This document shows positions 1 to 9,396 of a DNA stretch of 64,000 nt, in pieces. Origin of the DNA: Acinetobacter sp. ANC 4648 (GTDB taxonomy: Bacteria; Pseudomonadota; Gammaproteobacteria; Pseudomonadales; Moraxellaceae). The notes beneath the pieces are model-generated. The model was not told where the DNA came from and did not search any database. It worked only from the letters and a program-made list of their open reading frames with translations. The translations under genes and the position numbers were made by a program. The stretch spans positions 30,891 to 94,890 of the forward strand of contig NZ_NEGI01000004.1 of NCBI RefSeq assembly GCF_002135345.1, given 5' to 3'. Each line of letters opens with the position of its first letter. The stretch's first letter is position 1.

Positions 1-437
1 TTTTTGATGATCTGATCAGCAGTTTGATAGATCGTATTGAGTTCAGCAAAGACTCCAACATTAAAATTAATATCAAACTGAGCGTTTAACTTTGATTCAA
101 ATCCAGTATAGATAACAGAGCTTAAAGTACAGAACTGATCAATCACCACTGCATTAATCTGAGCAATAAATGATATTGAAATATTCGACTCGAGCTGTGT
201 CGTTAAGCCAGATACAGCATTGAGCTCAGCTTCAAAATCTGTCTGTATTTCTGTGTTTAAATCATTATAAGTGAAGCTTTCCGCACCAATTTCAGCGTGA
301 AATGCAAGATCAACTATCACATTGAGTGACGCTGTCTGAATCTCATCTGCACCAAAATTTAGATCAGTAGAATCTGTCACCAGATCCTTAAAATTCAAGA
401 TTACATGATGACCATCAGGTGGCGTATAGTTCGACAC
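1..437 (-). CDS. Phage structural protein, partial
   Basis: An open minus-strand frame runs from a GTG at 437 off the window edge; at least 145 residues are visible, starting MSNYTPPDGHHVILNF. A good Shine-Dalgarno (AGGTGAG) sits about 5 bases before the GTG. The product begins with a short Pro/Gly/His-rich head followed by regularly spaced 'aelna'-like repeats. It is the last visible gene of the virion gene run, so a tail or baseplate-associated role is inferred from position only; I do not recognise a family. Confidence 0.6.
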   Translation of the reverse strand, partial: MSNYTPPDGHHVILNFKDLVTDSTDLNFGADEIQTASLNVIVDLAFHAEIGAESFTYNDLNTEIQTDFEAELNAVSGLTTQLESNISISFIAQINAVVIDQFCTLSSVIYTGFESKLNAQFDINFNVGVFAELNTIYQTADQIIK

Positions 438-451
438 ATGCTCACCTCATA

Positions 452-847
452 TTATGCGCTCGGCTTAAAGACGATTGAATTCAACATTAGTGTACTTCCT
501 AGTACCAACGTTGGATTAGCCAATGTGATATCAGAGCCCACCGCAAAATCTACTACCGCCTTACCCTCACCATTAAATAGTCGTGCCCACATTGCAGTAC
601 CCGCTTTAGTCACCAATGCTGCATCAGTTTGATTCAGTTCAATACCATCAGCATTTAACTTTTTAAAGCATGGTTTAGGGAGTGTCAGTGTGACCAGTTT
701 TTTACTGTCATCCGCAGCAACTGTAGTATTTAAAGGCTTTGTATCACTATAAAAAACAAAGGTAGCATTTACGCTACCTTGATCAATGTATGTGGCCAGT
801 GCTTGCAATTGTGCAAGTCCAGCACTTAAGGAAGGAATTACACTCAT
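452..847 (-). CDS. Phage hypothetical protein (131 aa)
   Basis: This 131-residue protein has no signal peptide or membrane segment and a balanced, soluble composition. Its start overlaps the end of the upstream 118-residue gene by 4 bases, showing translational coupling within the minus-strand virion operon. The C-terminal half looks beta-rich. No catalytic motif is visible, and function is unknown; a tail-associated structural role is inferred from its neighbours. Confidence 0.6.
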   Translation of the reverse strand: MSVIPSLSAGLAQLQALATYIDQGSVNATFVFYSDTKPLNTTVAADDSKKLVTLTLPKPCFKKLNADGIELNQTDAALVTKAGTAMWARLFNGEGKAVVDFAVGSDITLANPTLVLGSTLMLNSIVFKPSA

Positions 848-1200
848 TTAGCTTTTACTCCATCTGCAATCACAGCATTGTAATCTCGTGCAGGATCAAA
901 TCCTGTAATAAAGCATTCTAAACCGACTGCAATATTACGGAATGCATAAGAGCCATCCGCTTTAGATACTGTAGACCACAATAATTGCTTATTGCTGCGC
1001 TTAAAAACACATACTTCAACACCAGGATAAATCACATTTAGCTTTTTGGTGCTTCCCTTGATTTGTCCGAAACCCTGATCAGAAGACATTATGGAAATTA
1101 TAGGGCGTGGTAACTTTACAATGACGTACCCTTTTTCTTTAAGTTTTTGGTAATTTGGTTTATATCCACCAGAAAAAATTCTTAAAATTTTAAGTGCCAA
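844..1200 (-). CDS. Phage protein with C-terminal beta-sandwich-like domain
   Basis: 118 residues. The C-terminal half (residues about 55-118) has the pattern of a carboxypeptidase-regulatory-like or transthyretin-like beta sandwich: a 'PGVEVCVFKRSNKQLLWST' strand pair, a 'KADGSYAFRNI' turn and 'ECFITGFDPARDYNAVI'. Such domains are common on phage tail and adhesion proteins. The gene overlaps the upstream 404-residue gene by 11 bases and the downstream gene by 4. The assignment is from strand pattern only. Confidence 0.55.
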   Translation of the reverse strand: MALKILRIFSGGYKPNYQKLKEKGYVIVKLPRPIISIMSSDQGFGQIKGSTKKLNVIYPGVEVCVFKRSNKQLLWSTVSKADGSYAFRNIAVGLECFITGFDPARDYNAVIADGVKAK

Positions 1201-2404
1201 TTTTTATTTCCTCGATGGGTATAGCAAAAAAAATAGCATCTTGTTGCTGAGAGGCTCGAAAAACAGGATGTATCATAATTTTACTATTTAAATCAATATC
1301 ACTACTCACACTGGGCGTTAAGTCACGGGTAACAGGAGGTGTATTAGTTGCATCATAAGCACAAACATACATCCCCATTGTGAAACCTATAAATTGATCT
1401 GTATTAAACTCATACAACCGCATTGGTTCAGCACATGTCGTATTAAAAGCATCAAGAGAAGTAAAGGAACTATAAGCTCTAGGCGTTGTGGGGAAATAGC
1501 TCGTTGTTGCGGAAGAGGCAGATCTAATCGGATCACCCATTGCTTTTATATTACCAACATATGCTCTAAGTCGCGGTAGACCATATGCATCACCATTGGA
1601 AGTAAGTGCCCTAGTATCATCCTCCACCAATAAGCATGGATAATTTAATTGAGCATAATTCAAGCATGATGTAGGTAAAAACCCTGAAATCCGACCACCC
1701 CCACCACTATTAGAAGACGAATATAAAAAGAGTAAATGATATAAGCTTCCCACTACACACCCTTTACCATAGAGTGAGAGTCCAGCCCCATAGGTAGAGT
1801 CGTTATACGTCGCTTCAGCAGCGTAGGTAAACCCCCAATTGTTATTTGGTAAAGCTGTTAGCCTTGTTTTGGTATCAGCAAGTGCATAGATGTCAGTAAT
1901 AAAGCCTGTATTGATATCTATCGTTTTTCCAATGCAGGGTGCAACCACATTTCGCTGCATTGCATTTGTTTGAAAACACAATCTGAGATATAAATCAGAC
2001 TCATCCAATGATTTAAATTTATACACATGGATATTGGCTTGCTCGTACACCAATTGCATACCAAGTGGGGCTACATAAGTGCTAAAACCACCAGCAACTG
2101 TACCGAGTGGCTGATCTATCGTGAGTTTCACTGTATTACTGGTTACACTATCAATAATGAACTCACCACTTAAATTGACCGCATTCAATTGCAATACTCG
2201 ACCTGCCACGTAGCCATGATTCATACCATATGTCAGTGTGACTTGATTACCCGTAATAGAGACACTGCTTACTGTTTGGGTATTAAAACCCGTAGCTAAC
2301 ATCTTTTTAAATACTTCAGGAAATTTGTTCTTAGATCCTGCACAAAAATCTAAACCCACATCCGAGAAATCAAACATCTTAGTTTGCGTCTGCTTCATCG
2401 CCAT
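1190..2404 (-). CDS. Phage virion-associated protein (404 aa)
   Basis: 404 residues, read in the minus-strand tail gene run. An N-terminal segment (about residues 45-95) with 'SSVSITGNQVTLTYGMNHGYVAGRVLQ' character suggests a small beta-barrel inserted after a short helical lead; the rest is aromatic and glycine-rich with a 'SSSNSGGGGRI' linker near the middle. No enzyme motif is seen. It is preceded by a terminator for the upstream gene, so it may also have its own promoter. Role inferred: tail or baseplate component. Confidence 0.55.
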   Translation of the reverse strand: MAMKQTQTKMFDFSDVGLDFCAGSKNKFPEVFKKMLATGFNTQTVSSVSITGNQVTLTYGMNHGYVAGRVLQLNAVNLSGEFIIDSVTSNTVKLTIDQPLGTVAGGFSTYVAPLGMQLVYEQANIHVYKFKSLDESDLYLRLCFQTNAMQRNVVAPCIGKTIDINTGFITDIYALADTKTRLTALPNNNWGFTYAAEATYNDSTYGAGLSLYGKGCVVGSLYHLLFLYSSSNSGGGGRISGFLPTSCLNYAQLNYPCLLVEDDTRALTSNGDAYGLPRLRAYVGNIKAMGDPIRSASSATTSYFPTTPRAYSSFTSLDAFNTTCAEPMRLYEFNTDQFIGFTMGMYVCAYDATNTPPVTRDLTPSVSSDIDLNSKIMIHPVFRASQQQDAIFFAIPIEEIKIGT

Positions 2405-2417
2405 TTTCTATACCCAT

Positions 2418-2441
2418 AAAAAAAGACCACATATAGCGGTC
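2418..2441 (-). terminator. Rho-independent terminator
   Basis: On the minus strand GACC and GGTC pair across a 9-base loop, followed by seven T residues, directly after the stop of the 538-residue phage gene. The stem is only 4 bp, so termination may be partial. Confidence 0.45.
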
Positions 2442-2457
2442 ATATTTGATTTAGTTG

Positions 2458-4074
2458 TTAAGTAATACGATCAATATCACCACGCAACATGATTTGGAAC
2501 TGATCTGATAAAACAGTGGGTTCGGATTGCTTGACGGTACGAATCACCCAGACCGGAAAGGTTGCTGCAATACTATTTAAACGCAGTACGTTGCCATTTG
2601 CCCAACCACTGCCCCAACCTTCTTTTTTCACAGTGAAATAAGCTGCATTGGTGACTGGATTGATGGGCGAAAAGTCAAAATTAACCGTACCAGTCCCGAT
2701 TTGCCCAGAATACTCACCGATGCAGCGAAAATTCGTATTGTCGGTAAATACCAGTGCCCAACGTTCCTGAATCGCACCCTTATTGGTGACTTGAATCGGA
2801 TACAGCGCATCGTTGTAATTCGCTGAAATCGCACCACCTACCGCCTCATCTGCCCAGACATTCGACCAAGTCGGCTGTACAAATTTTTTGGTATAGCGTG
2901 ACTGCATATCATTGATGACTAAACCTGATCCAACAATGGTATTTTCAGCAGTGTAATGATGTGTCAGTGGCTTGGTAAAAGTCAGTTGCCCATTGATTTG
3001 AACATCATTAATCAAGCCCATATCTTGATAACGATATTTTGCAGTCAGTGGTGGTACCAAAGTATTTAAAGCAAAATCACCATTTAATGTGAACTTGCCA
3101 TAGTCATAATCAACGCTATACATATCAAATGAGGCTTTCTTGCCTTGGCTGTCTTCAAGTTCACACCATGAAATACGTTGATCAGCCAATTCATAAGTTT
3201 TACCCGCAATATGATCAGGCATTTCATGACTTTTAAAAGCACTAACGATGCCAATATCTCCAACTCGGAAAATTGGCACTCGACCATCAGGTGGTAAGCG
3301 CGTGGCTGATAATCCTAAAATATCAGCATCAAGCGGAATATAGGTATAAGCCACAGCATTGTAGCGTACGCTATCCGCTGCAATCCAAAAGGGAATATTG
3401 ATGTAGCTATCAGTTCCCTCAGTATATTCAAGCTGTGGTAAGTACCATTCCTGACCCTCAATAGTTGGTCGATTCACTGCAGTAATTTTGGTTTTGGTAT
3501 AAAAGAAAATATCCACAAAACCTGTTTCATAATTAATTGAGCCGTGCGCTTGTGCTGTTTCAATAATGCCTGCCTCATTAGCAGTTAATGTCAACTGACC
3601 GCCACTGATTGCCCCGACAACCACAGTCAGCGATCCGGGGCGAATAGGTACTGTTGGTGTACGAAAACTCACATGATGAATAGGCAATAAATCTGTAGTA
3701 GTGGTGAGCGATTGTAAGGCAAGATTGTTGTCTGCTCCGGGTGTCCAACTCTCCACCTCTACAATACCGGTACCATATTGAATAGTGCCGCTTTGAGTTG
3801 CACTACCCGTTGCAGGATCAACATTGCGATAGATTAAACCTGTGCGATCAATAAACGTATCTGCACCTGCTTTAAAACGTACAGATCCTGTCAATATTTG
3901 TTCATCAAAACCCTGTGTTAAATCGAAATTGAGTTTTGCAACAGTGATTTGTTTGGTTGAAGAGGTACTACTCGCCTTATCTCGATACTTCGCTGAAACA
4001 ACAGTATCGCCATAAGCTTTATAGGTTTTTGGTGTTACCGTAACTTCTTCAACTTGTGGTAAATAAAAACTCAT
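2458..4074 (-). CDS. Phage tail-type structural protein with repeat modules
   Basis: 538 residues, soluble and beta-rich. At residues 96-103 (GTIQYGTG) and 178-185 (GSINYETG) it carries a 'G-x-I-x-Y-x-T-G' motif, each copy about 35 residues after a 'GSv/GSL' strand. The same module occurs four times in the 657-residue protein encoded just upstream, only 3 bases away. Gene position after terminase and head-side genes suggests a tail or baseplate protein. No catalytic residues are visible, and no family name can be given with confidence. Confidence 0.6.
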   Translation of the reverse strand: MSFYLPQVEEVTVTPKTYKAYGDTVVSAKYRDKASSTSSTKQITVAKLNFDLTQGFDEQILTGSVRFKAGADTFIDRTGLIYRNVDPATGSATQSGTIQYGTGIVEVESWTPGADNNLALQSLTTTTDLLPIHHVSFRTPTVPIRPGSLTVVVGAISGGQLTLTANEAGIIETAQAHGSINYETGFVDIFFYTKTKITAVNRPTIEGQEWYLPQLEYTEGTDSYINIPFWIAADSVRYNAVAYTYIPLDADILGLSATRLPPDGRVPIFRVGDIGIVSAFKSHEMPDHIAGKTYELADQRISWCELEDSQGKKASFDMYSVDYDYGKFTLNGDFALNTLVPPLTAKYRYQDMGLINDVQINGQLTFTKPLTHHYTAENTIVGSGLVINDMQSRYTKKFVQPTWSNVWADEAVGGAISANYNDALYPIQVTNKGAIQERWALVFTDNTNFRCIGEYSGQIGTGTVNFDFSPINPVTNAAYFTVKKEGWGSGWANGNVLRLNSIAATFPVWVIRTVKQSEPTVLSDQFQIMLRGDIDRIT

Positions 4075-4077
4075 GTT

Positions 4078-6051
4078 TTACCCCGTAGCTGCATAATAGG
4101 TTTGTGGTATGTAGTTTTTGATGTAAATCATCCGCTTAATTTGCGGTGTGATTTCAACAGCACCTGTGGCGTAAACGATACTCCCCATCACCAGACCTTG
4201 ACGATCAACAAGGTTGCCAGTCGTAGTATTGATTGGTACATCAGTAACCGTAATCGAACCACCCATCACTAAAAATTCATCGGTTAATGGGATATCCAGC
4301 TCAACACTATTCGGTTGGATTGCTGCTCCAGTACCAATACTAAAAAGCAACTTATTGTTTGAGTCTGGAATAACCCCACCTATTGATTGCGCTTCCGACT
4401 CGCCATAATCAAAGCTAAGGTTAAAGATCGTGCCTTTTTGAGGTAGCTTGGTTGGAATTAACTTTCCAGTCCCTGCAGCATAATTAATACTTCCAATGGC
4501 ATCCCCTGAAAATTGACCTTGCGCATTACTCATCGCGGTCTTTTCAATACCGTCTAACATCCATTTAGCAATCACACTGCCTGACTTGATCCCTTGTTGA
4601 TTCAGATTAAATTCAATTGCTGCAGGCAATACTGCTAAATCTGCACGTGCAAAAGTAGTAATCGGTGAACCCCACTGCAACAATATCGGTGTACCAACAT
4701 CAGGCAATGCACCTGTAGTCAATAACCATGACCCTGTTTGATAATTTACTGTGCCACTGCCGACTGAATTACTCGCCCCAAGCAAGCGCCCTGTACCATT
4801 GTCGGCCAGCACATAAAACTTGCCTTGTGACATATAAGAAATTGATAAAGCACCAGGTGCAGGAATTGGCAGTAATACACCAGTCCAATTGGTTCCCTGA
4901 TTATTCTGCGTGACAGGTAAAGCATAAGATTCAAAGGGCTGTTTTGGTGCGACTGCAGGAGTGAAAGAAATATTTAAAACCTGATTGCCTGAACCAATCG
5001 AATTACTCCAAATGATGTGACCAGTTTGATAGTCAATTGTTCCCACCTGTACACCAGCACTCGTTTTTAAGGTTCCACCTATATCGGTAATGGCTTGACT
5101 AAATAAAGTAAACAATACGCTACCCGGCATCACACTTGAGCCGAGGTGTAAGCTTTGAGCCGTATTTACATTGGTGGAGTACTGCACCGTGATATTGCCG
5201 TGATGACCAGCAATTAAGGCGGTATTTTCACTGACCGCATTGAGATCAAGTAATGGGGTTTCAACCTGAGAGGATGGAATCAATTGTGAAAAAATATTGG
5301 CAGCATTCACGGAAAAGCTACCCACACTCACATCTTCCACCAAATCTGTACTAGCATAGTAACGGCCACTATCCGCAACGATAGTTTCTCTAATCAAGGT
5401 TGAGGGTTTAGCATTGTTGTACCACTGCAGTGCGGAAATGCCGATAAAATCTCGACTGAGCGCATCATTAAATGAGTAAGTCGCAATCTTGTATTCAACA
5501 TTTACATTATTGACTCGTACCGTTCCAATACGAGTTTCAACGGCAGTTAATCTTACAAATTGTGAGGTTTCATTGACAGTAGCTTCATTCACCACCAGTA
5601 CCAAGGTATCGCCGATGCTATTTTCAGTTTCCGTCTTATCCATGGCAACTTGAATAGACTTCATACCGGTATAAGCTGCATCTAATAATGAACCCACTGC
5701 CTGGGCACCTTTGGCTAAATAGTTTTCAACACGGTTTTGTGCAGCTTTACGTTCATCTGTCCAAGATTTAGTACTAAATAACAAAGCTGAGACATTGGGG
5801 TCTTTGGGATTCTGTGAAATAAAGACTGTAGCACCCATCAACTTATCGGTATCTGCTGTGGTCACTGCAGGAAAGATTTTACGCATGGAGACATCACCCA
5901 TGGTTCGATCCAATTCTGAGATATCATCAAAAAGGTTATTACTCTGTCCATCCACAATAATTTGTCCTGAATATTTACCGCCACCATCATCGGTATCGGA
6001 TAAACGCTCAGGTTTGTAAATCACTAGATTCTTTGGTTCAATCGGCATCAC
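4078..6051 (-). CDS. Phage tail-type structural protein with four ~95-residue repeats
   Basis: 657 residues. A 'G-[ST/TV/SI]-x-Y-x-[TA]-G' motif recurs at residues 337-344, 433-440, 520-527 and 623-630, spaced 87-103 residues apart and each preceded by a 'PGSV' or 'SGSV' strand and a 'D/N-G-x-G' turn. This points to four tandem beta modules in the C-terminal half. The N-terminal third is different (helical around residues 100-140). Its start overlaps the stub portal gene by 14 bases. Probably a virion tail or spike component; function inferred from position. Confidence 0.6.
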   Translation of the reverse strand: MMPIEPKNLVIYKPERLSDTDDGGGKYSGQIIVDGQSNNLFDDISELDRTMGDVSMRKIFPAVTTADTDKLMGATVFISQNPKDPNVSALLFSTKSWTDERKAAQNRVENYLAKGAQAVGSLLDAAYTGMKSIQVAMDKTETENSIGDTLVLVVNEATVNETSQFVRLTAVETRIGTVRVNNVNVEYKIATYSFNDALSRDFIGISALQWYNNAKPSTLIRETIVADSGRYYASTDLVEDVSVGSFSVNAANIFSQLIPSSQVETPLLDLNAVSENTALIAGHHGNITVQYSTNVNTAQSLHLGSSVMPGSVLFTLFSQAITDIGGTLKTSAGVQVGTIDYQTGHIIWSNSIGSGNQVLNISFTPAVAPKQPFESYALPVTQNNQGTNWTGVLLPIPAPGALSISYMSQGKFYVLADNGTGRLLGASNSVGSGTVNYQTGSWLLTTGALPDVGTPILLQWGSPITTFARADLAVLPAAIEFNLNQQGIKSGSVIAKWMLDGIEKTAMSNAQGQFSGDAIGSINYAAGTGKLIPTKLPQKGTIFNLSFDYGESEAQSIGGVIPDSNNKLLFSIGTGAAIQPNSVELDIPLTDEFLVMGGSITVTDVPINTTTGNLVDRQGLVMGSIVYATGAVEITPQIKRMIYIKNYIPQTYYAATG

Positions 6052-6379
6052 TTATCTCCAAAAATCGTAATGTCACGTTGTAGAGGTCATCTTCAGAAAC
6101 GGTCGGATGTTCAAGTACCGGTTGTGCTTCAATGGCCTTGTCTTGATGATTAAAAATCACATTAAATGAGCGTTGGCGTGTCTCCATTGCTTGAGAAATT
6201 TCATCATCAAACAACAAAACAGATAAACGCTGACGAGAAACACCTGCTTGTTTTAAAACCTCATCAATATCAGCTGACCGCCCCATAGCAAATGCAAGAT
6301 TTTCGACTGCTACTTCAGTTAATAAACCTGCTGATTTTGGCTTAGCTTTTTCAGCCTTAGTTTTACTCACCTTTGCCAT
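6038..6379 (-). pseudogene. Portal protein stub (DUF935/Mu gp29-like N-terminus)
   Basis: Only 113 residues are encoded where a portal gene of roughly 400-500 codons is expected after terminase. Residues about 52-71 (SVLLFDDEISQAMETRQRS) resemble the 'l..DdeI..alEtR...' stretch near the N-terminus of DUF935 portal proteins; from about residue 72 the resemblance stops and the ORF ends with LYNVTLRFLEISDAD, a tail that overlaps the next gene like a normal gene end. I infer an in-frame fusion left by a deletion, with the junction near 6150-6170, between a portal 5' end and the 3' end of some other phage gene. A genuine small protein cannot be excluded. Confidence 0.5.
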
Positions 6380-6390
6380 AATATTTCCCG

Positions 6391-7794
6391 TTAATAGGTT
6401 CTTGATCCTCCAGTGCTAGGTTTAGCTCTTGGTGGTTCATTTACTTCATCAAATGCATCACTACCAGCATCGACTTGGTCATCATGCTTACCATTTGGAA
6501 AGTTGCGGAGCTCTTCAATAAAATCTTTGTTCCAATCACCACGAAGCATTTTCACATTGCCCACATTGACCTGAGCAGCAAATGGCTGCGCTCTGGTAAT
6601 CTTGTCACCAGAAACAGGCTCAGCCTTAACATTGAAGCCAGATAACATCGTGATGAAATTCTTCGCTTGTGATTTTCCTGCTTGACCAGGATCTTGCGGC
6701 AATCGAATGGCAACTGATTTCCCATCAATCTGAGCTGTTTGTTTAATTCGTTTTTCAACACCATCAGGACCTAGTTGTGCACGTTGCACATCGACAATAT
6801 AAATATAACCATCTCGCCCTTTTGCCTCCCTTACACCTGCAGTGAAATCACCTTCATTTTCAGAAGATGCCAAATCCCATGCGCGTGCTTGGTGCAAAAT
6901 ATCTGCAGGTAAAGCATCTACAATTTCAATATTGTCAGGTTTAAAAAAACCACCCGCAGGTGGTGATGGTCTTTGTCGGTATTGCCCAGCAAATACATAA
7001 GGTGCTGCAAGCTCCATTCGATTTAAAACCTGAATTGAGTGCTTTGCAGGCCATAATGCCGTGCCATCGGGTTGAATAGCTGAAAGCTCTAAATGCTCCC
7101 ATTCTTCCCCATTACCACCATCAAGCAACCATCCCGCCAAATCTTCTTCATGCAATCGCTGCATAATGACAATGATTGGTGTATCAGGTGAGTTGGTTCG
7201 TGATTCAAGGGTATTCTGAAACCATTCAATTACGTTTTTACGGATCGTGTCTGATCTAGCTTCACTGGCTTTATGTGGGTCATCGATAATGATTGCACCG
7301 CCAAATGTATCTCGAAATTTACCTGCACCAAAACCAGTAATTGTTCCACCAGTACCCTGCGAGTAGCAAACACCATTCTCAGCAGTTCGCCAATCATCCT
7401 TAGCTTTACTGTCATCACGTAGCCTAAACTCGGGAAATACCTTTTTATAAGCTTCTTCCTGAACTAAATTACGAGTTTGAAAGGCGTTGTTTGCTGCAAG
7501 TGTGGCTGAATAGCTCACATGAATAAATTCACTATCAGGCACCTTACCAAAGCACCATGCCATGAAATTAATAACAGCTAATTCTGTTTTAGAGTATCGA
7601 GGTGGAATGTTAATAATGAGCCGTTTGGTTTCGCCACGGAACACTTTCATTAATGCATCACAGACCACACGGTGATGCCAATTATCCAACCACTTGTACT
7701 TACGACGCTCTTTAAACATATAGCGAGAGAAGAAATATAAATCCTCTTGGGCTTCAATTTGAATGGCTAGATCACGTTCAGCTTTAGTACTCAT
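6391..7794 (-). CDS. terL: Phage terminase large subunit
   Basis: 467 residues. Packages phage DNA into proheads by ATP hydrolysis and cuts concatemers. Residues near 65 form the Walker A-like NIPPRYSKTE; GGAIIIDDPH is the Walker B with catalytic acid. The C-terminal RNase H-like nuclease is shown by ARAWDLASS, a DPGQAGKS loop and HDDQVDAGSDAF. Length and motif order fit an intact large terminase. It overlaps the DUF2280-like small subunit by 11 bases and is followed by the portal stub, so packaging has no visible partner. Confidence 0.9.
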   Translation of the reverse strand: MSTKAERDLAIQIEAQEDLYFFSRYMFKERRKYKWLDNWHHRVVCDALMKVFRGETKRLIINIPPRYSKTELAVINFMAWCFGKVPDSEFIHVSYSATLAANNAFQTRNLVQEEAYKKVFPEFRLRDDSKAKDDWRTAENGVCYSQGTGGTITGFGAGKFRDTFGGAIIIDDPHKASEARSDTIRKNVIEWFQNTLESRTNSPDTPIIVIMQRLHEEDLAGWLLDGGNGEEWEHLELSAIQPDGTALWPAKHSIQVLNRMELAAPYVFAGQYRQRPSPPAGGFFKPDNIEIVDALPADILHQARAWDLASSENEGDFTAGVREAKGRDGYIYIVDVQRAQLGPDGVEKRIKQTAQIDGKSVAIRLPQDPGQAGKSQAKNFITMLSGFNVKAEPVSGDKITRAQPFAAQVNVGNVKMLRGDWNKDFIEELRNFPNGKHDDQVDAGSDAFDEVNEPPRAKPSTGGSRTY

Positions 7795-8254
7795 CTAAAA
7801 CCTGCTCCCTAGCTTGCAGATAGCGCTCCTTGGAAACGGTTGTTTGCACGGTTTCTAATGGACCACCATCTTTACCAGTGATTTCAATCTTTTTCTCGTA
7901 AAAGCCCTTAACAATTTTTTGCATCTGATCCGATAGCTTGATTGCGTCACGCGTATTGTTTTGCTTTTTAATAAATAAGGTACTCAATACCCTAAGCTGA
8001 ACAATATCGTTAGCGCCCTCAATATTGTAAATCGGCTGATCAATATATTTCTTACGCGCATCATGGAATAAATCAATGAATTCTTGCGATAAGTCAGCGC
8101 CCGCTACCTTGGTGGGGTCATAGCATTCAACCTGTTGTCGAGATACATCAATCTTGAAATTTTCCTTGACAGCCTCTACCACTTGGGATGGTTCCATAAA
8201 TTGTGCAAGTGACCGTACAATAAAGGCTTTTTCGTGTTTTTTAAGTCTTGCCAT
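7784..8254 (-). CDS. Phage terminase small subunit-like (DUF2280 type)
   Basis: 156 residues, charged and helical, beginning with 'KKHEKAFIVRSLAQFMEPSQVVEAVKENF', a helix-turn-helix-like recognition region typical of DUF2280 phage proteins encoded just before the large terminase. The C-terminal helix could mediate oligomerisation or terL contact. It overlaps terL by 11 bases, which supports a paired packaging role. The family assignment is by memory of the sequence pattern plus position. Confidence 0.7.
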   Translation of the reverse strand: MARLKKHEKAFIVRSLAQFMEPSQVVEAVKENFKIDVSRQQVECYDPTKVAGADLSQEFIDLFHDARKKYIDQPIYNIEGANDIVQLRVLSTLFIKKQNNTRDAIKLSDQMQKIVKGFYEKKIEITGKDGGPLETVQTTVSKERYLQAREQVLDEY

Positions 8255-8305
8255 AAGTCACAATCCGTCAAGGTACGTCAAGGAAGGTGGGCAAAAAAAT
8301 TGAAG

Positions 8306-8947
8306 CTAACCTATTACACATTTCCCACAACACGCTGAAATATTAGTTTCTGAAACAAATGGTGCATTCTTGGCAATTTCTAAAAGTCGTTTAACTGACT
8401 CATCAGCACCCCATCGTTTTGTCTCACCGAAGAACACTTCCACATCATGGCCAGCCAAATAATGTTTAGGTAAGCCTGTATGGTCGCTATAGATAATTTC
8501 ACCATCTTCATCTCGCTCTACGCCGATGTGATATAGCTCATGCTCGATGAGTCGGCAGAATTCGCGGTCAGTCGTATTCTCACAGTAACTCGCATCAATG
8601 GTAATGAGATAAACAGGTACACAGCCAAACCAGTCACGCATCTGTTGTTCCTGACGCGCTTTCTTCCAACCACCCTGATTAAACATCACCTTTTCACATT
8701 GGCCTAACACCATGCGTTTTTTAGCCATAGCAGCAGATGAAGCCCAAGCGAATGCAAGAAAGGTTTCATCATCGTGAATTAGCTCAGCAATATGATCATG
8801 GTCGGGATTATGAAGCTCACCACCAATGGTCAGCCAATTCTTAACAACCCATTCCTTTAGATCCACGGCGGGTGCAAGCAGAATTGCCTCTTGCTCTTCT
8901 GCTCGATCAATCAGTTCTGTCGGTGGGAATGGTCTGATCTGTTCCAT
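8306..8947 (-). CDS. Putative phage metallopeptidase-like protein
   Basis: 213 residues. The HELYHIG stretch is a HExxH zinc-peptidase motif, followed by a DHTGLP segment and an 'AGHDVEVFFGE' stretch whose His may be a third ligand; this fits the phage putative-metallopeptidase family (PhageMetallopep). The last residues contain a CCGKC cluster. It overlaps the next upstream gene by 41 bases. Substrate unknown; such genes sit beside terminase genes in many Acinetobacter and related prophages. Confidence 0.7.
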   Translation of the reverse strand: MEQIRPFPPTELIDRAEEQEAILLAPAVDLKEWVVKNWLTIGGELHNPDHDHIAELIHDDETFLAFAWASSAAMAKKRMVLGQCEKVMFNQGGWKKARQEQQMRDWFGCVPVYLITIDASYCENTTDREFCRLIEHELYHIGVERDEDGEIIYSDHTGLPKHYLAGHDVEVFFGETKRWGADESVKRLLEIAKNAPFVSETNISACCGKCVIG

Positions 8948-9383
8948 TGAAAATATGCCTTTTTAAATTCCTAAGCCACTGTGATGCCAAGTGAGCCTTT
9001 ATTTGCAATGGCCCTGACTCAATATCTTTAAACGATGGTGCAGACTCTAATCGAACAACTGTAAAACCCATTGCTTCAGCATCATCGTAATGATCCAAGC
9101 TCCAAGCCTTGTTTTTAAGCTTGCCACCTCGCCCACCTGACCAAGGGCCACCAGATATTTCTACTAAAATTCGATGCTCAATAAGATGGAAATCAAAACG
9201 CCAATGCTTGGTAGATTTAAACTGAAATTTCTTCTCGTATTTAATTTCAAGAACAATAAGTGATTGCTCAAAATCCTCTTCAGCTTCTAAGTATTTTTCT
9301 TTAGCCTTGGGTAATGGTTTGGTGCGTGGCTTGGTTTTGGGTGGGCGTTTCTTGGTTTTCCAAAAGTATTCATCTGTATCCAT
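8907..9383 (-). CDS. Phage nuclease-fold protein (PD-(D/E)xK-like)
   Basis: 158 residues. After a very basic N-terminus (KKRPPKTKPRTKPLPKAKEK, residues about 10-30) comes a Vsr/DUF559-like core: RFDFHLIEHRILVEISGG supplies an Asp and a Glu with the spacing of a PD-(D/E)xK nuclease, followed by a basic stretch and 'GFTVVRLE'. It is the first gene of the late minus-strand run before terminase, a place often held by a packaging-associated or homing-type nuclease. Activity is inferred. Confidence 0.6.
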   Translation of the reverse strand: MDTDEYFWKTKKRPPKTKPRTKPLPKAKEKYLEAEEDFEQSLIVLEIKYEKKFQFKSTKHWRFDFHLIEHRILVEISGGPWSGGRGGKLKNKAWSLDHYDDAEAMGFTVVRLESAPSFKDIESGPLQIKAHLASQWLRNLKRHIFNGTDQTIPTDRTD

Positions 9384-9396
9384 GAATTACACCCAT

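Noticed and set aside
405-632. Plus-strand 75-codon frame
   Set aside because: It lies opposite the well-supported minus-strand phage gene at 452-847 and has no ribosome site or family resemblance; a shadow frame.
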